Assembly (NCBI RefSeq): GCF_007745175.1
Contig: NZ_CP036271.1
Location: forward strand, 2,683,814-2,747,813
Direction: 5' to 3'
Source of the DNA: Caulifigura coniformis
Lineage (GTDB): Bacteria; Planctomycetota; Planctomycetia; Planctomycetales; Planctomycetaceae
DNA: 64,000 nt
Part shown: in pieces, positions 27,585-38,500 of the stretch
How the letters are laid out: every line of letters begins with the position of its first letter
How positions within the stretch are numbered: position 1 is the first letter of the stretch
Program-made: the position numbers and the translations under genes
Notes under the pieces: model-generated
Database searches by the model: none
Told to the model about the DNA's origin: nothing
The model's input: the letters and a program-made list of their open reading frames with translations, nothing else

Positions 27585-27796
27585 CGGGCGGCTCTGGCCC
27601 GTCGCAAGTTCGTTCGTGAGGCGAGGTGAGCCTCGTGGCGAGATCCTCATCGCGCGACGAACACTTGAAATGAATGTCCGCTGTTCCAGCACCATGGCCG
27701 CAGGGCAAACATTCAGGAGGCGAATGGTTCGCGGCGCGAGATGCCAAAAAACGCAAGTGTGTTGGGCAATCTGCGGGGGCCTGCAAATGCCGCACT

Positions 27797-27812
27797 CGGC
27801 ACGCAATTTGAA
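27797..27812 (+). promoter_or_regulatory. Sigma-54-like promoter candidate
   Basis: CGGCACGCAATTTGAA matches 14 of 16 positions of the sigma-54 consensus TGGCACGNNNNTTGCA, with GGCACG at -24 but GA instead of GC at -12. It lies about 62 nt before the ATG of the beta-roll protein. The loss of the -12 C lowers confidence. Confidence 0.25.
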
Positions 27813-27874
27813 ACAGGCGTTTTGCCGCTCTGTCGGCCACGCCTCTTTCACCCGCTTTCCGAGGTCAATCTGTC

Positions 27875-29137
27875 ATGCCCGCCGCTCTCCCTGCGCTCCT
27901 GCGTCGCCTGTCTGGATCCACGCGTCGTCGCCGTCCTCTTTACGAATCCTCTCGTGGTGAGTCGTTGGAGACCCGTATTCTGCCGGCCGCGATCGCCACC
28001 GCCTCCAAGACGACTCTCAATATCACCGGCGACGCAGAAGCCGGCAGCAATTTGCAGCTCGAGCAGATCTCCGGTGGCGTCCGCCTCACCGCGCTGTCCG
28101 GCACGATTCGAGTGAACGGCGCCGATGTGACCTCTGCGGATTTCACCGGAATCACCACCCTGAACGTCCGTCTCGGCGCCGGCGACGACACCGTCTCGGT
28201 GCTCGGCTCGCTGAACCTGAAGAACGTGACCTTCAACCTCGGTGACGGCGACAACTCGCTGAGCGTCGGCGCCGGCATGAACGTCACCGGCAAGTTGTCC
28301 GTCACTGGCGGGACGGGGGACGACACCGTCTCATTCGAAGGTTCGATCGCGAAATCCGCCTCGATCAGCCTCGGGCTGGGGAACGACCAGATCAGCCTGC
28401 TGGGGACGTCGTTCTCGAGCTCGGTGACGATCAATACCGGGGCCGGCGCCGATCTCGTCACGATCGATGAAACCTCGCTCGGAGTGGACGCCAGCTTCAA
28501 CAACACGCTCACCATCAACACGGGCGAAGACAACGATGAGGTCTCCATCCGCAACGCGGCGACGAAGCGGATCACGTTGAACACCGGGGACGACGACGAC
28601 ATCGTCGACCTCGAGAACATCACGGCCAACGGGACGCTCAGTCTGCAGACCGGCGCGGGGGCCGACATCCTCAACCTGGTCTCCGTCACTCAGACCGCCA
28701 GCGGAACCAACACGATCAATGTCGGCACCGGCGCGGATGCGGTCGTCATCGCGCAGAGTTCGTTGAAGGCGAATACGAACATCGACCTGGGGACCGGAAT
28801 CATCAACACGCTCTCGGTCGACGACACGTCGTTCGCGGGGACGTTCAACCTGAACACCAATGGCGGCGTGCAGACGGGTGTCGGCGACGTGATCAATATC
28901 GAAACGAACACGTCGCTGGTCGGCGGGACGGTGTTCTCGAAGGCCGCGAAGCTGAAGGTCGGCGCCGCAGCGGATATCAACCTCGGACTTCTCGAGGTCA
29001 GCAGCGACACCGACTTCCTCTCGACACTGTCGATCACCGGCATCAATCCGGTCGCCAGCCTCGAGGTCGCGGCCGACAACATCTTCTTCGCCACTGTCCC
29101 CAACCTGTCGAAAGTGCTGCGAACGGACCTGGTCTGA
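27875..29137 (+). CDS. Beta-roll surface protein with LETRILPA N-terminus
   Basis: A 420-aa exported protein. An Arg-rich N-terminus (LLRRLSGSTRRRR) is followed by GESLETRILPAAI, a variant of the LEPR-XLL motif that marks many planctomycete surface proteins. The rest is a string of 20-25-residue units with GxGxD-like turns, such as LGAGDDTVSVLGSLNLKNV, GGTGDDTVSFEG, NTGEDNDEVSIRN and NTGDDDDIVDLENI. They resemble RTX-like calcium-binding beta-rolls, ending with a less repetitive 100 residues. There is no dockerin or membrane anchor. A strong terminator follows, so the gene is monocistronic. Confidence 0.75.
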   Translation: MPAALPALLRRLSGSTRRRRPLYESSRGESLETRILPAAIATASKTTLNITGDAEAGSNLQLEQISGGVRLTALSGTIRVNGADVTSADFTGITTLNVRLGAGDDTVSVLGSLNLKNVTFNLGDGDNSLSVGAGMNVTGKLSVTGGTGDDTVSFEGSIAKSASISLGLGNDQISLLGTSFSSSVTINTGAGADLVTIDETSLGVDASFNNTLTINTGEDNDEVSIRNAATKRITLNTGDDDDIVDLENITANGTLSLQTGAGADILNLVSVTQTASGTNTINVGTGADAVVIAQSSLKANTNIDLGTGIINTLSVDDTSFAGTFNLNTNGGVQTGVGDVINIETNTSLVGGTVFSKAAKLKVGAAADINLGLLEVSSDTDFLSTLSITGINPVASLEVAADNIFFATVPNLSKVLRTDLV

Positions 29138-29181
29138 TCGCCCGACGTTGCACGATTGCAACAGTGTTCTGTTGAAAAAGG

Positions 29182-29213
29182 GGGGTTCGCGTTCCCGCGA
29201 ACCCTCTTTTTTT
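29182..29213 (+). terminator. Rho-independent terminator
   Basis: GGGTTCGCG pairs with CGCGAACCC around a 4-nt loop and is followed by TCTTTTTTT. It ends the transcript of the beta-roll protein 45 nt after its stop. Confidence 0.9.
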
Positions 29214-29372
29214 GATTTCCGGCCCCTCAATTCGGATCCCCGAATTGCGTTTTTCGCCCTTCGCAGTTACGTGTGCAACCAAGTGCTGTAAACTGCGGCA
29301 CTGCACACCCTCCCGCTCGCCCGGATATCCGGGACCTGTGGACGGATCGACCGACGTTCAGCGAAAACCCGC

Positions 29373-30695
29373 GTGCGACAAGCTCCCGCTGCCTTTATCA
29401 CCGTCTACGGCCAGACCCGGCCGCTGACGCCTCAGCACCTCACGACCATCGGCCGGGACGCCGAGAACGATATCGTTCTGCCGGAACCCGAATGCAGTCG
29501 ACGGCATTGTGAACTGCTCTACAACAACGGACGCTGGTTCCTTCGCGACTGCGACAGCCGGAACGGCACGTTCGTCAACGACAAGCAGATCACCGACGAG
29601 CACCTGCTGCAGCCCGGGGATGTGATCCGCATTGCGCTGGTCAAAATCAACTTCACCATCCTCTCCGGCGGCGACACCAAGGCGTCAATGCCGGCGATGG
29701 ACGAAGCCAGCCTCGAGCGGGAATTCAATGCCGCCCGTGGCCTGCCCGTCGAGCGGGACGACTTCGTTCCGCTGCTCGGTCGCAGTCCGGCCACTGAAGA
29801 ACTGCGCGAACAGATCAAGCGCGCGGCGCCCCTGAACGCGCCCCTGCTCATTCAGGGGCCGGTCGGGTCCGGCAAGGGAGTCGTTGCCCAGCAGGTGCAC
29901 CTCGCCTCGGGGAGGCTGCCCGGCACGTTTGTCCGCTGGGACTGCAATCAGTTCGCGTCGACCGGCGTCGCCGATTCCGGTCGCATGGGCAAAATCACGA
30001 TGCCGACGCCGGGAGGGACGCTCTTCCTCGACGAAGTCAGTGTCCTCTCGCCGACGGATCAGTCGGCGCTGATCACGATGCTCGCGCAGCTCGACGCCCC
30101 CCCCGCGGACCCCACTGAACGGCGGACCCGGATCATGGCGTCCACCAGTATCGATCTGGAAGCTGCCGCCTCCGCAGGACGCTTCCGCCATGATCTCTAC
30201 CTCCGGCTGTGCGTGCTGACGCTGACGGTGAAGCCGCTGGCCGAACGCAAGGAGGATGTCATGGTGCTTGCGGACTCGTTCCGTCAGCACTTTGCGGTGG
30301 AGCTGGGACGGGCCGTGGAAGGCTTCACGCCGATGGCCGTGCGGGCCCTTGAAAGCCATTCCTGGCCGGGGAACGTCCGGGAACTGGAGAACACGATTTA
30401 CCGCGCTGTCGCCCTTTGCCTGGCGTCGTCGATCGATTCGGGCGACCTGCATCTGAACGTGAAGGCCACCGGCGAACGGGTGGGATCGACGATCGTTCCT
30501 CCCTACCAGGGGCGTTCGCTCGAAGACGTCGAACTGTCCCATATCCTGGCGACGCTGAACGCGACCGGCTGGAACAAGACCCGTGCCTCGCAGGTGCTCG
30601 GCATCGAACGGTCGACCCTGGACCGCAAGCTGAAACGCTACGGGCTGAATCGCCCCAATGCATCGAACCAGGGACGCTCGGATACGTCGCACTGA
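29373..30695 (+). CDS. FHA-AAA+-Fis regulator lacking the GAFTGA loop
   Basis: A 440-aa cytosolic regulator. An FHA domain (GR 27-28, SRRH 42-45, NGT 64-66) binds phosphothreonine. The AAA+ domain has Walker A GPVGSGKG (162-169), Walker B GGTLFLDEV (214-222) and HSWPGNVRELEN. A Fis-type helix-turn-helix ends the protein (NATGWNKTRASQVLGIERST). The segment between Walker A and B that should hold GAFTGA, the sigma-54 contact loop, reads GVADSGRMGKITM, so sigma-54 activation is doubtful; NtrC-like proteins without this loop can regulate sigma-70 promoters. The start is GTG 29373. The FHA domain implies input from a Ser/Thr kinase. Confidence 0.85.
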   Translation: MRQAPAAFITVYGQTRPLTPQHLTTIGRDAENDIVLPEPECSRRHCELLYNNGRWFLRDCDSRNGTFVNDKQITDEHLLQPGDVIRIALVKINFTILSGGDTKASMPAMDEASLEREFNAARGLPVERDDFVPLLGRSPATEELREQIKRAAPLNAPLLIQGPVGSGKGVVAQQVHLASGRLPGTFVRWDCNQFASTGVADSGRMGKITMPTPGGTLFLDEVSVLSPTDQSALITMLAQLDAPPADPTERRTRIMASTSIDLEAAASAGRFRHDLYLRLCVLTLTVKPLAERKEDVMVLADSFRQHFAVELGRAVEGFTPMAVRALESHSWPGNVRELENTIYRAVALCLASSIDSGDLHLNVKATGERVGSTIVPPYQGRSLEDVELSHILATLNATGWNKTRASQVLGIERSTLDRKLKRYGLNRPNASNQGRSDTSH

Positions 30696-30801
30696 CGCCG
30701 CGGGACTGGCCGCGAGGAGCACGGTTCCTACACTCGCAGGCAGAATTGACCGTGCGGCGGAACTCCCGCCGACGATGCCTCAACAATTGATGGAGCCGTG
30801 T

Positions 30802-31425
30802 ATGAAGAAAATCCTTCTGCGCACCGTCGTCGCCCTGGGCCTTGGATCATCCGTCCTTCCCGTTTCGTCCGTCGATGCGGCCGAGACGGCGGCGACACCT
30901 GTCGCCGTGAAGTCGGGAAAGGCCGCGATTGCTCCCGAAAACACCCGGTTGCAGTTCGTGTGTGCCCACCGCCGCGAGAAGCCCGACCCGCGCACCGGAA
31001 CCTTCAACAAGTTCTCGGGCGAAGCGGCGGTCGATCCGGAGACGAAGTCGCTCAAATCGCTCACGCTCGAGATCGATACGAACTCGATCTCCACTGAGTT
31101 CGGCAAGTTGACCGCTCACCTCAAGGGGCCCGACTTCTTCGACACCCGCGAGCATCCGAAGGCCAGCTTCAAAAGCACGAAGATCACTGCGGGGACAAAG
31201 CCGGGCGAATACAACATCACCGGAGACCTGACGCTCCACGGCGTGACCAAACCGATCAAGGCGCCGGCCACGGTGGCCCTCACCGACAAGGGCCTCGCCC
31301 TGACGTCGAGCTTCGCCATCGATCGCTCGGAATTCGGCATGAACTTCGGCGCCGAGCAGATCGAGAACACGGTCTCCATGACGTTCGTCATCGGAGAAAA
31401 GAACAAGACGCTGGCCGAGAATTGA
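30802..31425 (+). CDS. YceI-family periplasmic protein
   Basis: A 207-aa protein starting with a signal peptide (MKKILLRTVVALGLGSSVLP). The YceI beta-barrel lipocalin-like fold is indicated by FNKFSGEAAVDPETKSLKSL, LKGPDFFDTREHPKASFKST, ITGDLTLHGVTKPI and RSEFGMNF. YceI proteins bind polyisoprenoids or similar lipids in the periplasm. The open frame extends upstream to 30658, but the signal peptide fixes the start at 30802. A terminator lies 50 nt downstream. Confidence 0.9.
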   Translation: MKKILLRTVVALGLGSSVLPVSSVDAAETAATPVAVKSGKAAIAPENTRLQFVCAHRREKPDPRTGTFNKFSGEAAVDPETKSLKSLTLEIDTNSISTEFGKLTAHLKGPDFFDTREHPKASFKSTKITAGTKPGEYNITGDLTLHGVTKPIKAPATVALTDKGLALTSSFAIDRSEFGMNFGAEQIENTVSMTFVIGEKNKTLAEN

Positions 31426-31474
31426 GTTCACCGGCGCCGGCTCTCTGCGGCCGAATGTTTGCTTCGAGTGCAAT

Positions 31475-31506
31475 GCGGGCCTCCTCGCGGAGGCCCGCCA
31501 TCTTTT
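31475..31506 (+). terminator. Rho-independent terminator after YceI gene
   Basis: GCGGGCCTCC pairs with GGAGGCCCGC around TCGC and is followed by CATCTTTT. Confidence 0.85.
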
Positions 31507-31540
31507 CAGTGGAGTCGGGCGTTCTTCCTGAAACGTCGAC

Positions 31541-32452
31541 TTGGAACAGGTCCTCCCGGTCCCTGCCGTGTTCAGTTCAGAGTTTCTCCTGAAGGGAGTC
31601 GCCGCACCGTTTCTGACGGCGTTTGCGACGATCCTCCTGTCATCCCGGCTCTTCTCGGGCCGCCGTGGCATGGCCGCGGCGGGCTTTGCGATTGCCCAGG
31701 CCCTCGGCGCCGGGTGGCTGCTGTGGGGCCAGGATGTCTGGCTCCCCTCTCGGAACCTGCATTGGGTTCCGTGGTGCGCCGTCGGTGGGGCCCTGTTGGG
31801 GCCGGTGCTGGTGGCCGGCGGGCTCGCCCGGTTCGAGCGCTGGCTCCTGGCGGCGTTCGCAGCGCTGGCCACAGCGGCGCTCCTGGTTCCGACGTGGCCC
31901 GACCTCTGGCCATCGCGAACCGTCTCGATGATGTCATTCACGGCCGCGCTCACCGTTCTGGCCCGCGGGGTCGACGGAGTCGGTCGTCGGAATCCGCCCC
32001 GGCTGGTTTCCCTTTCCATGGCGGCGACGGCGCTCGTGGCGGCAATGCTGATCGCCGCCTGCGTCAGCCTCAAACTGGGTGAGTCGGCCCTCGTGACGGC
32101 CGCGGCGCTGGCGGGATCGGCCGCTGCTGTGCTGATCCGGCCGGATGAAACCGCGGTCCGCGGGCTGGCGCTCCCGTACGCGCTCGCTGTCGGAGGCTGG
32201 TGCTATGTCTGCGCGATCGAACTGCCCTCGCCGACTCCGCCGCTCGTGGCGCTTTTGTTCGTACCGCTGGCGCCGCTCATGCTCGCGCTCGTTGCGGCGG
32301 GACCTCTCGCAAACAGAAGCCTGACGACGCGCTGGATTGCCGGGCTGCTTCTCGTCGCGGGATACCTGGTCGGCGTGGGAGCCTGGGCCTGGACGAGCAC
32401 GGAAACGTCGGACGACGAGTACGGATACTCGATGTCGTATAACGCCGACTGA
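31541..32452 (+). CDS. Polytopic membrane protein of unknown function
   Basis: A 303-aa protein with about nine hydrophobic segments and no recognised motif; the loops are short and the C-terminus is acidic with Tyr/Asp (SDDEYGYSMSYNAD). The start shown is TTG 31541; GTG 31568 is an equally possible start nine codons on. It converges on the giant cadherin gene. No function can be given. Confidence 0.6.
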   Translation: MEQVLPVPAVFSSEFLLKGVAAPFLTAFATILLSSRLFSGRRGMAAAGFAIAQALGAGWLLWGQDVWLPSRNLHWVPWCAVGGALLGPVLVAGGLARFERWLLAAFAALATAALLVPTWPDLWPSRTVSMMSFTAALTVLARGVDGVGRRNPPRLVSLSMAATALVAAMLIAACVSLKLGESALVTAAALAGSAAAVLIRPDETAVRGLALPYALAVGGWCYVCAIELPSPTPPLVALLFVPLAPLMLALVAAGPLANRSLTTRWIAGLLLVAGYLVGVGAWAWTSTETSDDEYGYSMSYNAD

Positions 32453-32487
32453 CCCTCGCGGAATTCTGGTTCCCCCTGGGATGGCGC

Positions 32488-32519
32488 ATTGAGTGCCCTA
32501 TAAATTGAGTGCCCTATAA
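32488..32519 (+). repeat. 16-bp tandem duplication
   Basis: ATTGAGTGCCCTATAA occurs twice in direct succession between two convergent genes. Confidence 0.9.
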
Positions 32520-32526
32520 CAAGAAA

Positions 32527-32546
32527 CGCGGCCCTCACGGGCCGCG
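32527..32546. terminator. GC-rich hairpin between convergent genes
   Basis: CGCGGCCC pairs with GGGCCGCG around TCAC. It lacks a T-run on the + strand and has CTTGTTAT-type sequence on the - side, so it could slow transcription from both directions. Confidence 0.5.
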
Positions 32547-32594
32547 CTGGTTCGACGGATTCAATCTGCCGCGGCCTGCCCGCGACCAGTTCCA

Positions 32595-35500
32595 TCAGCG
32601 GGTCAGGCTGATCGAGAACGTCTTCTCGTAGCTCATCCCGAACTGATCCGTCACGCGAACGCGGATGGAAGCACGTGAGGAGGTCCCGAGCGGGGCATTC
32701 ACCCGGAGCTGGTTTCCGGCGATTGCGAACTTCGCGTTGTCGGTCGATCCGCTGCCAGCCACGAGCGAGTAGGTGAACGTGGAACCCGGATCGGGATCGA
32801 TGCCCGACAGCTGGCCAACCGTCGTTCCGACGGGGCTCGTCCGTTTCACGCTGCTCTTGGAGAGCGAGATGCCCGTTGGACCCTCATTGACGTTCGTGAC
32901 GCCGATCGTGAACACCTGGGTGACGCTCAGTCCGTTGGCCGAGGTCATCCGCACGCGGATCGAGTAGGTCGACTTCGCTTCGAAGTTGAACGTCGACTTC
33001 GTCCGCAGGAGGTTTCCGACAATCTGGAAGCTCGAGTTGTTCGTCGCCCCGGTTCCCGAAACGAGCGTGTAGGTCGGCGACGAGGGGCTGGCATTCTGCA
33101 CGCCGAAGAGGCCAACGGGCGCTCCGGCGGGCAGGTTCTCCGGGACGGTGGTGTTGTCCAGCGTGATCACCGGATCTTCGTAGACGTCGTTCACGGTGAT
33201 CGTGAACGATTTCGTCTTGAACGAGCCGTCGAGCGACGTGGCCTTCACGACGATCAGGTTCGACGGTCCGGTCTCGAAGTCGATCCGTGTGCCGTCATCA
33301 ACCGTCACCACGCCCGTCAACGGGTCGATCTTGTACCGCCCGCCGGACGTATCCTGCAGGCTGTAGGTGATCGGGCCAAGGGCGCCCACGTCCGGATCGC
33401 TCGCGAACGCCGTGATGCCCACGATTGTTCCCGTGGGGGCCTTTTCATTCACGTTGTTGACCGCGGCGTTGGTGTCGATGATGTCCGACACCTGGTTGTC
33501 GTTCACTTCCACCACGTCGATCGTGAAGGTCCGCTCGGTGGAGGAGCCATCCTGGCTGGTGGCCTTCACGGTGAAGTTGAACGAGGCCGCGACCTCGCGA
33601 TCGAACAGCACCGAGTTGGCGATGGTCACCACGCCCGTGATCGGGTTGACCGCGAAACGCCCGCCGCTGTTATCCGTCAGCGAGTACGTGACCTGGTTGT
33701 TCGTCGCATCCGGATCGACCGCCCGGGCAGTCACCCCGACAAGCGTCCCGACCGGGGAATGCTCGAGGACCGACTGCTGTCCCGAACCGGCATTCGTGAT
33801 CGGACCGACGGGGAACTCGTTCAAATCAGCCAGGTTGATCGTGAAGTTCTGCTGCGATGTCGAACCGTCCGAGCTTCGGGCGAGGACCGTGATGATATGC
33901 CACGCGGCGGCTTCGCGGTCGAGCAGGGCTCCATTGAGAACCGTCACCACGCCGGTGACCGGATGGATCGTGAACCGGCCACCCGCGTTGTTGAGCAGCG
34001 AGTACGTCGTGGTCGCAGTCGCGTCCTTGTCGACGGCCAGGGCGGTCACGCCGACGGTCGTTCCGGTGGGGGCGTTCTCGATGACCGAATTCGGCGCCGA
34101 GTCAACGTCGAACACCGGTCCGATCGCGAATTCATTCTCGTCGGCCAGAACGATGGGGAAGTCCTGGTAGCTCTTCGAACCGTCCTGGCTCGTGGCCTGG
34201 ACGAGCACGTGCCAGGCGGCGGCCAATTCCCGGTCGAGCAGGGCCGAGTTCGCCACCGTGATCACGCCCGTGGTCGGATTGATCGCGAACCGGCCTCCGG
34301 CGTTGCTGTACAGCGAGTAGGTCACGCCGTTGTTGGTCGCATCGGAATCATAAGCGAAGGCGGTGATTCCCACGGCCGTCCCGTTGGGAGCGTTCTCGCT
34401 GACGACGTTCGGCGCGGAGTTCAAGTCGAAGATCTGGCTGACGCCGAACTCGTTCTCATCAAGAACATTGATGATGAAGTTCGTATAGGTCGTCGAGCCG
34501 TCCTGGCTGGTTGCCTGGGCGTAGATGTGGAACGCCGAGGCGACTTCGCGGTTGATCAGCGCTCCGTTCAGCACGGAGATCACGCCGGTCACCGGATCGA
34601 TCTGGAACCGGCCGCCCGCATCGCTGTACAGCGAGTAGGTGACCACGTTGTTGCTGCCATCCTGGTCGACCGCCCGGGCGGTGATTCCGACCGGCGTGCC
34701 TGTCGGGGCATTCTCCATGACGGCGTTGACCGTCGGGTCGACGTCGATCATCGAGGAAATACTGAACTCATTCTCGTCAAGAACCTGGATCACGAAGTCC
34801 CTGGACTCGCTCGTGCCGTCGCTGCTCGACGCCAGGACGGTGATCGTCCACAGGTGGCTGGGATTTGCGGGATCTTCGTAGTTCAGTCCCGCGCCGTTGA
34901 GGACCTGCACGACGCCCACGCGACGTCCCAGGCCGTCGACCGTATTGACGATCTCGAATCGGCCGCCCGCGTTGTTCGTCAGCGTGTATGTGACCGGATT
35001 CAGCTGCGTATCGGGATCGATGGCGAGGGCCACGATGCCAACCGTCGTTCCGTTCGCCGCATTTTCAAGAACCGAGCCGTTGATCGCGGGAGTCCCCGGC
35101 ACGTCGGACGACGGATCAGAGTCGCTGAGCGGCCCGATCGGAGACTCGTTGAGGTCATTCAGGATCAGCGTGAACCGGCGCGTGACCGGGGATGACCCTG
35201 CCACCGACGGATCCTGCATCTGGATGTCGACCTGGTACTGGCCCTTCGCCTCGAAATCCAGCACCGCGCCGGCCTTGAGGAAGACCTGATAATTCAAGCC
35301 ATTCCGCTTGTCGACAACGAATGAATCGGCGTCGAGCTGGCCAGGTACGATCGAGAACACGTTGTTCGCGGTAATCGCGTCGTCGTTCACAGGGAGCAGC
35401 GTGGCGAGTGCGATATCAACCGTCGTCGGCGGCGGGGCGGTCGGGGCGACCGACGGAATTTCGTCGAGCCGCGCGGTGTCATTGACGAGATCGAGGCCCG

Positions 35501-38500
35501 TGACCGGATCGGTGAACTTCAGATCGATGTTCTGATCGTCCGGTGTTTCACCGAATTCGTTGACATCCGAGACATTGACCGTGAAGGATCGCTCGTAGAA
35601 CTGGCCGCGCTGGTCGGTCGTGCGGACTCGCACCGTGTACTGGTTCTTCAGCTCGAAATCGAGGTTCCCCTTGATCTGCAGCGAGGTGCCGACGATCTGG
35701 AACAGGTTGTTGTCGGTGTCGCCGACGCCCTCGACGAACTGGTACTGGAACGAATCGCCAAAGTCGGGATCCGTCGTGACCAGCGAGCCCACAACGGTAC
35801 CCTGGGGCCGGTTCTCCGCAACTGCATTCGACGACAGGTTGAGCGCCACCGGTGTGTGGTTGATGCTCAGCGTATAAAGCTCGGTCTTGCCGAGGTCGTT
35901 GGCCGCGGTGAAGATCAGGCGGTTAAGTGTCTTATTATTCGTCGTCAGGAGCGTGAAGTTGTCCGGATTCCTGATCCCGTTGACCAGAGCCGGATTGCTT
36001 GTGAACAGATCGGCATCATCCACCATCTTTCGGGTGAGCGTGTTGCCGGTGATCTGGTCGAGACCGACCGACTGCCACAGCGTGTCGCCGCTCAGGCCGT
36101 CGTCGGCCGAGAAGTAGACCGTGCCGTCGATCGTGGTGAGGTTCTTCGGATTCGACGACCGCGACCCGGGAGCCATATCCTTGACGAGCTGAATCCGGTT
36201 CGAGTTCAGCGTGTAAGACTGGCCATTGAAGCTGAACGTCTGCGAGTCGTTGGCATCGACGTCGCCGTCGTTGTCCAGGTCGAACGACGGCGTGACCTGG
36301 AACAGCTCGCGCCCGTGCTGCGTGGTCGTCGCCGCGAACATCAGCGTTGCGGTGCCGGTGTTGTCGCCGGAATTCGGCTTTGCGGGATTCTCCTGGTTCG
36401 GTGAGTTGACGCCGGCGTTGGCGACGCCGAATTCATCGGGCCGCGTGTTGCCGACAGCGAATCCGTCGTAGGTGTACACGGTGCGGGTCGTCGACACGCC
36501 GTTGAGGTCGGTATCGATCACGGTGGAGATCGAGACGCCCGGATTGGAGCCCGCAGCCCCCGCCTCGAGGTCCGAGACGAGCACCGTGCCTGCGGCCGTG
36601 CCATCGGTCTTCCAGAGTTCGAATCCGTGTGTGCCGTCGTTGGCGGCGAAGTACATCGTTCCGTTGACGTCCGTGAAGTTGCCGGGACGCGAGCCGGCGG
36701 CGCCGGGATTGATGTCCGCGAGCTGGGTCGCCGATCCGTTGAGGGAATGAGCGGTCGAATACAACTCAAAGTTCGTGTTGTTCCCCGGCTCGCGGGCCGA
36801 GAAGTAGACCCGGCCATTTGAGAACCCGAAGATTTTTCCGTCGCCAGCCGACTCGTCGACGATCGCTGTGCTCAGCTGGGTCACGGTGGTGCCGTCGGTG
36901 ACCCAGGCGGTGCGAGCGTTCTCAGCCCCGGCCGTGAAGTAGATCAAGCCGCCCGTTCCCTGGCCGCCGCCGAGCGACTGCAGGTACCGGGGATTCACGG
37001 TCGCGCTTGAAACCTGGACAACCGGGAACGTGGAGGGAGCCTGGTTGGTGGTCGTGACCCTGTACAGGGCGCCATTCGACGAACCGGACGACGCTGCAAA
37101 CAGAACAAAGGTCGATTCGCCGTCGGCGTTGTTGCCGATGCTGGTCAGATATCCCGGATTGGAGTTGCCCTGCGCGGTGTTCGAGGCGACGCGAAGGTCG
37201 GTCAGTCGGGTAACCCCACCTAACCACAGGACGTAAAGTTCCTGCCCGTAGTTGAACGGATTCTGTCCTCCCGTGTTGTCCGAGTTGAAGCCGGAGTAGA
37301 AGAGGAACTGCGAGCCGAGGTAACCCCCGAAGTTCGCCGTTGCAGTCTTCCCGGACTTATAGATCCCATAGGGATCTTGCGGATGCCCGTACTCTCCGAA
37401 ATGCTCGTACTGCGTGGGAACCGATTCGATCTGCGTATCCACTGCGCTGTAGTCGTCGAAGAAGACGAGGTCGCCAGGCACGTGACCCCAGTTGCGATAC
37501 GTGTCGATCGTAGTCAGGCTGATATCTGAAGGATTGCTACTGATTGCCGAGAGCACGCTGCGTTGTGGTCCGACGTCGCTGAAGAAGTACACCGTCGGCT
37601 CAGAGAACCCTCCGAATGTGTCCACATCCAGGATGATGAAGTCCCGCGCGCTCGAGTCGCCTGTCGTCGGACGGATGATGTCGGGACGGCTGGTCGCGGG
37701 CGTCAAGCCGCTGCTACCGCTCGGAACCGAACTGAGGACCTCGCCAAGCGTCAGATCGTTCGCGCCAAACCACACCAGCCCGTTGCCGACCCCGATCTCC
37801 GAGTGACGCGGGAAGTCGGGCGAGAGGCTGAGTGAATCTGTGTTGCCGGCCCGGATATCGGTGACCTGGCTGGCTGGGCCTCCGTCGAGACTCGTCCAGA
37901 GTTCCTGTCCACCGGCGGCGGAACGCGCGCTGAAGTAGAGACGAGTCCCCGAGAGCACCAGCGAATGGATGTTGTTCAGCGAGGTGGCTTCGAGAGAGAC
38001 CGGCGCGGAGGGAACCCCCGCGGTCACCGACGAGGTGTGGATGTCGCTACCGAAATCGACGAAGTACAGTCGATTGCCGACTGCCGTGAGTTCGGTCAGG
38101 TTGAAGAAGCTGCCGACGAGGACCGTGTTGGCCGGGTTGATGCCGTCACTGAAGTACAGTTGGGAGCCGTTGGCGACGAAGTACACTCCGCCGGTGACCA
38201 CGGTAATCTGGGAAATGTTGCCGACGCCGGGTGCGATCGCAAAGGTCGCCGCATCGGTCGCTGCCTGGTCGACGCCATTTGCGCCGAGAACGATTGTCGA
38301 ACGATACAGCGTCGTCCCGGCCGCAAAGTACACGACGCCCGGAGTGCTGGCGGCAGCGTAAGGGAAATCCGGGCCTTGCGGGCCCGTCGGATTTGCCGCG
38401 CCGGCCGCAGCACCCGACACCACAAATCGGGTGCCGTTGTTGTCGGTCGTGCCATTACTAATCCAGAGCCCGTCTCTGCTGCCGTTGTTCGCGTTGCCGT

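Noticed and set aside
33759-35195. A 478-aa frame on the + strand opposite the giant gene
   Set aside because: It follows the codon-position bias of the cadherin repeats and has no known domain; it is an antisense shadow of the giant gene.
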